From Burkholderiales bacterium (GTDB lineage Bacteria; Pseudomonadota; Gammaproteobacteria; Burkholderiales; Thiobacteraceae), in the NCBI GenBank assembly GCA_018781585.1, contig JADMJT010000024.1, positions 1 through 62,531 of the forward strand: a stretch of DNA of 62,531 bases. Reading direction: 5' to 3'. A program made the translations under genes and the position numbers. This document shows positions 59,601-62,531 of this stretch, piece by piece (the stretch's first letter is position 1; every line of letters starts with the position of its first letter). The notes under the pieces are model-generated. The model was not told where the DNA came from. It searched no databases and was given only the letters and a program-made list of their open reading frames with translations.

Positions 59601-62311
59601 CAGCGCACACCCTGGCTGGGATCTCCAGCACCGTCGGCTTTACCTTAACTGCCGACTTGGCACACGCATTAGAGCAGTGGCTGATGGATGTGTTGCATAA
59701 TCCGCGCACTTTGAATGCACACGCGTTGCAAGTGATGCAAGACGCGGTGGTGAGCCTGAAAGGCATGTTGACCGCGATTCAAAGCCGCGAAGCGCCGCAG
59801 GCAGCCGACTTTTTGGTCGACTACCTCAAGCAAATGGTGACCGATGCCCGCAAGGCGCGCGAACAGGACGAGCAGGCAGAATTGGAAGCCCTAATGGCGC
59901 CGCCTGAAGCCGAACCGACAATCGAAGAACCGGTTGCAGCCGCACCTGCCGCACCGCCGGCGAGCGAGGTCATTTCCTTCCCGGCGCACGCGCAAGCCGC
60001 GCCGCCCCAACCCAACTTGAGGGTCGTACCGATGCGAGAAAAACCCGACGCGATCGAAATCGACAGCAACATTAAAGACGACGTGGACGAACAACTCCTG
60101 CCCGTATTTTTGGAAGAGGCGCAGGAATTGATGCCGTTCATCGGAACCCAGTTGCGCGCCTGGCGTGATAAGCCGACGCAAACCGATGCCTCACAAGCGT
60201 TACAGCGCGCGCTGCATACACTCAAGGGCTCTGCACGCATGGCGGGCGCCATGCGCTTAGGTGAATTCACCCACCACATGGAGACGCGCGTCGAGACCAT
60301 GGTGGATGGCGGAGCGCCAGCCAACGAATTGTTCGATGATCTGGATAATTATTTCGATGCGGTCGGCGATTTGCACGAGGCATTGATCAAGGGCGAGAGC
60401 GTCGAAGCGATCGCGCCGGTTGCGCCCGTGGTGCTGGGTATGCAAGCCCAAGCCACCTTGCCACAAGCCGACATCCTGGCCGAGATGGAGCAGGCCGCTG
60501 CGCGCGCCGTGTTGCGCGTACGCGCCGATACCGTGGATCGCCTGGTGAATGAAGCGGGCGAGGTGAGTATCACGCGCTCGCGCATCGAAGGTGAGATGTT
60601 GCACTTCAAGCAATCGCTCAAAGACTTGACCGAAAACGTGATCCGCCTGCGCAATCAATTGCGTGAAGTGGAGATTCAGGCCGAGTCGCAAATGCAGTCG
60701 CGTATATCGGCGGCGCAGGAAACGCAATTTGATCCGCTCGAATTCGACCGTTTTACCCGCTTGCAGGAAATCACGCGGATGATGGCGGAGAGCGTAAACG
60801 ACGTTGCCACGGTGCAACAGACCTTATTAAAAAACCTGGATGAAGCCGAAGCGGCCTTGATCGCGCAAGGCCGGCTCAATCGCGAATTGCAGCAAGGCTT
60901 GATGCGGATTCGCATGGTGCCCTTGTCAAACATCACCGAGCGGCTACACCGCATCGTGCGCCAGACGGCAAAAGACGTGGGCAAAAAGGCCGCGCTTAAA
61001 ATCGAAGGCGAGAGTGTTGAGCTCGATCGCTCGGTGCTGGAAAAAATGACTGCGCCCTTCGAGCATCTGTTGCGCAATGCCGTGGCGCACGGTATCGAAA
61101 CCGACCACGACCGTGAAATCGCGGGCAAGGCTGAAATCGGCGGCATCGTGCTTCGGGCGCGCCAAGAAGGCAACGAGGTGGCGCTAATCATACGTGACGA
61201 TGGCGGCGGCATCGATCTCGATCGCGTGCGCGCGAAGGCGGTGGAGCAGGGATTGATCGGCGCGAATGATGACATCCCCGCCGCAAAACTAACCGAATTG
61301 ATTTTTCAAGCGGGTTTTTCTACCGCATCCGAAGTCACACAGGTATCGGGCCGCGGCGTCGGCATGGACGTCGTGCGCAATGAAATCGCCAGTCTCGGCG
61401 GTCGGATCGAAGTGGATTCCGACAAAGGTCAGGGCACGACCTTTACCATTTATTTGCCGCTCACCTTGGCAGTGACCCAGGTGGTGACAGTGAGTGCAGG
61501 GGAAAACCAATTCGCGCTGCCATCCTCGATGGTAGAGCAAGTGCAGGAAGTGAAACCCGCCAAGCTGGCCGAGATCTATCAGGCCGGACAAGTCGATTGG
61601 TTAGGCAACACCTACCCGCTGTATTATTTGCCGCGCTTGCTGGGCAACCTGGAGGCCGCTCCGGAGGCCAAGTCTTATTCCTCCGTGATCCTGCTGCGCA
61701 GCGGTACGCACCGCGTGGCGGTGCATGTCGATGCGTTGCAGGGTAATCAAGAGGTGGTGGTTAAAAACATCGGGCCGCAATTGGCGCGTGTCTCCGGCAT
61801 TTCCGGCGCCACGGTGCTGGGTAACGGCGAAATCATGCTCATCATCAACCCGGTGCAACTCGCGCACCGCGAGACGCCGCATGCCGCAGCAGGGCAGCCC
61901 ACCATCGCCGTTAAACGGGAAGAGCTGGTCACGGCGCCGATCATCATGGTGGTGGACGATTCACTCACCGTGCGCAAAATTACCGGCCGCCTGCTGTCGA
62001 AAGAGGGTTACCAAGTGGTGACCGCCAAAGACGGCGTGGACGCGCTGCAGCAACTACAAGAATACCGCCCGGCGGTAATGTTGGTGGACATTGAAATGCC
62101 GCGCATGGATGGTTTCGAGCTGACCAAAAACGTGCGCGGCGACGCCGATACCGCAGGCATCCCCATTATTATGATTACCTCGCGCACCGCCGAGAAACAC
62201 CGCAACTACGCGCGCGAACTCGGGGTCAACGTCTATCTGGGTAAACCTTACCAAGAAGATGAGCTGCTTTCGCATATCGCGCATTTTGTGCAGCAAGGCG
62301 TTACGGCCTGA
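56654..62311 (+). CDS. chpA: Giant CheA-type hybrid kinase ChpA/PilL
   Basis: 1885 residues. At least four phosphotransfer (Hpt) sites: His 50 (HQVKG), His 744 (HTLKGSGRM), His 985 (AHTLAG) and His 1188 (HTLKGSARM); the stretch at about 160-560 looks like degenerate Hpt repeats. Then dimerisation helices (about 1285-1430), the HATPase (about 1460-1600; FEHLLRNAVAHGIE, DDGGGIDLDRVR, GRGVGMDVV), a CheW domain (about 1610-1750) and a C-terminal receiver with Asp 1812 (VMLVDIEMPRMDG). An acidic linker (about 850-930) separates Hpt modules. It phosphorylates PilG/PilH and is driven by PilJ. Starts 3 bases after pilJ. No pilK or chpB lies between or after. Confidence 0.95.
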   Translation: MSLTEFDIGPLTWVKGEIDTALHKAKEQLAHFAANIEDTTPLRFAQPHLHQVKGAIQMVGLDGLARFAEEVERFMAALEAREVEPTADTLDLLDQGFNTISKYLDELMGGAPDVPLKLSAAFNQLLAARKVERVSESDLFFPDLAVRAPKSDAPPPVAEAERPRYVRNLRTQYQKGLLGYLRNPNDRAGLAAMRDALAAIESSQTQPAARTFVWSAAAFVEGLLEGGLPANFNVKSLCGRIDQQIRRLAENSTKVAEKLNRDVLYYVASAKSATPRLASVKQAFELESYLPPELVSSAPADLALEKAKPILRELADLVSAAKEAWLKFSAGNKDILKIFQDHTRRALSKSQALGFEPLTGLVEKIASGADELAASGEVSEMVSMEMATALMLTENAVETYARLTPEFARQAEVQGRRLQASLLGQSTDDIEQVPLLDEISRKAQEKLLLNQVGTEIQTNLRHIEQVLDAFFRDHTKRADIPGLTSYIRQVFGALQILELERAADLLNACQRIIDKFTDANYQPEQRDLELVAEGLSSLGFYIEAVQHGRNDAFNIIAPVIKTFPGIKNSEVRDSDEIEVAEVMEAAPAPLERPTVSVESGIEEQKRHAQALFDVWSNAPTAEHRSELRNQLSTLAQDADLIDDGTLKERAAKALSALEQAGEAPSAAVGTAVAALTAPKVAAVAPSAETARLIEASKEVVDRELLETYLEEAAEVLATVREHLGIMRRRPHDHEALITIRRGFHTLKGSGRMVGLKDLGEVAWGIEQTMNRWLEEEKDATPELLDMIQQAHDAFAGWVEILNRDGTVEVNATDLLATAASLREDPSGPFDLSARREALIASRQAAIEPALDTTIEISAPALEVPAETEITLEAPTEEAFFLELVEPEAAVEPMPETDVALEPESESIELEAIETTSAAIDELPAPPEISDEPEDIQIGSSSISAGLYQLFLDEAATHVASLDAGLAQIQTNPAHPVAYDYMRAAHTLAGISSTVGFTLTADLAHALEQWLMDVLHNPRTLNAHALQVMQDAVVSLKGMLTAIQSREAPQAADFLVDYLKQMVTDARKAREQDEQAELEALMAPPEAEPTIEEPVAAAPAAPPASEVISFPAHAQAAPPQPNLRVVPMREKPDAIEIDSNIKDDVDEQLLPVFLEEAQELMPFIGTQLRAWRDKPTQTDASQALQRALHTLKGSARMAGAMRLGEFTHHMETRVETMVDGGAPANELFDDLDNYFDAVGDLHEALIKGESVEAIAPVAPVVLGMQAQATLPQADILAEMEQAAARAVLRVRADTVDRLVNEAGEVSITRSRIEGEMLHFKQSLKDLTENVIRLRNQLREVEIQAESQMQSRISAAQETQFDPLEFDRFTRLQEITRMMAESVNDVATVQQTLLKNLDEAEAALIAQGRLNRELQQGLMRIRMVPLSNITERLHRIVRQTAKDVGKKAALKIEGESVELDRSVLEKMTAPFEHLLRNAVAHGIETDHDREIAGKAEIGGIVLRARQEGNEVALIIRDDGGGIDLDRVRAKAVEQGLIGANDDIPAAKLTELIFQAGFSTASEVTQVSGRGVGMDVVRNEIASLGGRIEVDSDKGQGTTFTIYLPLTLAVTQVVTVSAGENQFALPSSMVEQVQEVKPAKLAEIYQAGQVDWLGNTYPLYYLPRLLGNLEAAPEAKSYSSVILLRSGTHRVAVHVDALQGNQEVVVKNIGPQLARVSGISGATVLGNGEIMLIINPVQLAHRETPHAAAGQPTIAVKREELVTAPIIMVVDDSLTVRKITGRLLSKEGYQVVTAKDGVDALQQLQEYRPAVMLVDIEMPRMDGFELTKNVRGDADTAGIPIIMITSRTAEKHRNYARELGVNVYLGKPYQEDELLSHIAHFVQQGVTA

Positions 62312-62322
62312 CGGCCGGGCGT

Positions 62323-62419
62323 CAGGATTCGGGATTCAGGGAACCCCGGAGTTGGTGCAGCCTGATAGGCCGCGCCTGCCGACTGAAGGTTTTCCCCGAA
62401 TCCTGATTCCTGAATCCTG
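62323..62419. repeat. Inverted GGATTC-type repeat after chpA
   Basis: CAGGATTCGGGATTCAGG (62323-62340) is nearly complementary to the stretch CCTGATTCCTGAATCCTG (62402-62419), forming an 18-bp stem with two mismatches and a loop of about 60 bases; the GATTC(A/G)GG unit is itself repeated. Such elements are common between betaproteobacterial genes; here it separates two convergent genes. Confidence 0.6.
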
Positions 62420-62421
62420 CC

Positions 62422-62531
62422 TTAAGGGTGCGACCAATCCACAATCCCCAAGTAGTAAGTGACGAGCACTACCCCACCGAACACAATGCGATACCAGGCG
62501 AAGGGAACGAAGGTGTGGCTGGAGACAAATT
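62422..62531 (-). CDS. uppP: Undecaprenyl-diphosphatase UppP, C-terminal fragment
   Basis: The last 35 codons and the stop (complement of 62422-62424) of a gene that continues past the window. The peptide [22 protein letters not shown] is the typical C-terminal membrane helix of UppP/BacA, which recycles undecaprenyl pyrophosphate for peptidoglycan and polysaccharide synthesis. Only this end is visible, so the assignment rests on the FAWYRI(V/L)FG motif and the hydrophobic tail. Confidence 0.8.
   Translation of the reverse strand, partial: FVSSHTFVPFAWYRIVFGGVVLVTYYLGIVDWSHP

Noticed and set aside
56927-61591. Long minus-strand open frames inside chpA
   Set aside because: They are complementary shadows of GC-rich coding, without ribosome sites or recognisable domains.

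Overview
The window looks like a contiguous stretch of chromosome from a betaproteobacterium, probably near the Nitrosomonadales / Gallionella-Sulfuricella type. The evidence is GC-rich coding with tight ATGA-type overlaps, a core gene order typical of the class (leuS-lptE-holA, proA-nadD-rsfS-rlmH-maf-rng, pilMNOPQ-aroK-aroB, hemL-thiE-thiD-rubredoxin-pilGHIJ-chpA), several cytochromes c, and a PEP-CTERM/exopolysaccharide signalling block. I saw no insertion sequences, CRISPR arrays, rRNA or tRNA genes.

Layout. 1-98 is the 3' end of parB. 111-3789 is a redox operon (SHP-type cytochrome c, diheme cytochrome c, cytochrome b561) followed by its own QseB/QseC-like two-component system; a CTTAAG-N5-CTTAAG box, the PmrA/QseB type of site, lies upstream. 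3812-14527 is housekeeping: a TPR protein, leuS (with a palindromic repeat inserted in frame), lptE, holA, an AT-rich orphan, proA, nadD (apparently starting at CTG), rsfS, rlmH, a YjdF-like protein, maf and rng. 14553-23107 (minus strand) is pilM-N-O-P-Q, aroK, aroB, dgt and a degenerate ExeA/DamX-like membrane protein; a strong terminator hairpin is built into the first codons of aroK. mrcA (PBP1A) diverges from pilM.

26344-38608 is a PEP-CTERM block: an EpsB-type sugar transferase, PrsK sensor kinase, PrsR sigma54 activator, two tandem PrsT lipoproteins of identical length (929 residues) and a PEP-CTERM substrate protein. Good -24/-12 (sigma54) promoters sit upstream of the sugar transferase and of the PEP-CTERM gene, so PrsK/PrsR probably drives both. 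No exosortase gene is in the window. 38669-46146 (minus strand) holds two adjacent operons: a FeeM-like N-acyl amino acid synthase + ThiF/E1-like adenylyltransferase + nitroreductase-fold protein, and a LolA-like periplasmic protein + outer-membrane barrel + RND/MMPL transporter. Together they read as a possible make-and-export system for an acylated small molecule or lipid, and are the best candidate for an undescribed system here.

46470-52856 has a PilZ protein, hemB, engB, cytochrome c4, hemL, thiE, thiD and a rubredoxin. Between hemB and engB is a probable small RNA with three hairpins and C-rich, anti-Shine-Dalgarno-like loops, next to engB as Spot 42 and ErsA are in gammaproteobacteria. 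52857-62311 is the Pil-Chp chemosensory operon (pilG, pilH, pilI, pilJ, chpA/pilL) behind a third sigma54-like promoter and a sigma70-like promoter; pilK is absent. The window ends in a dispersed inverted repeat and the 3' end of uppP on the minus strand.
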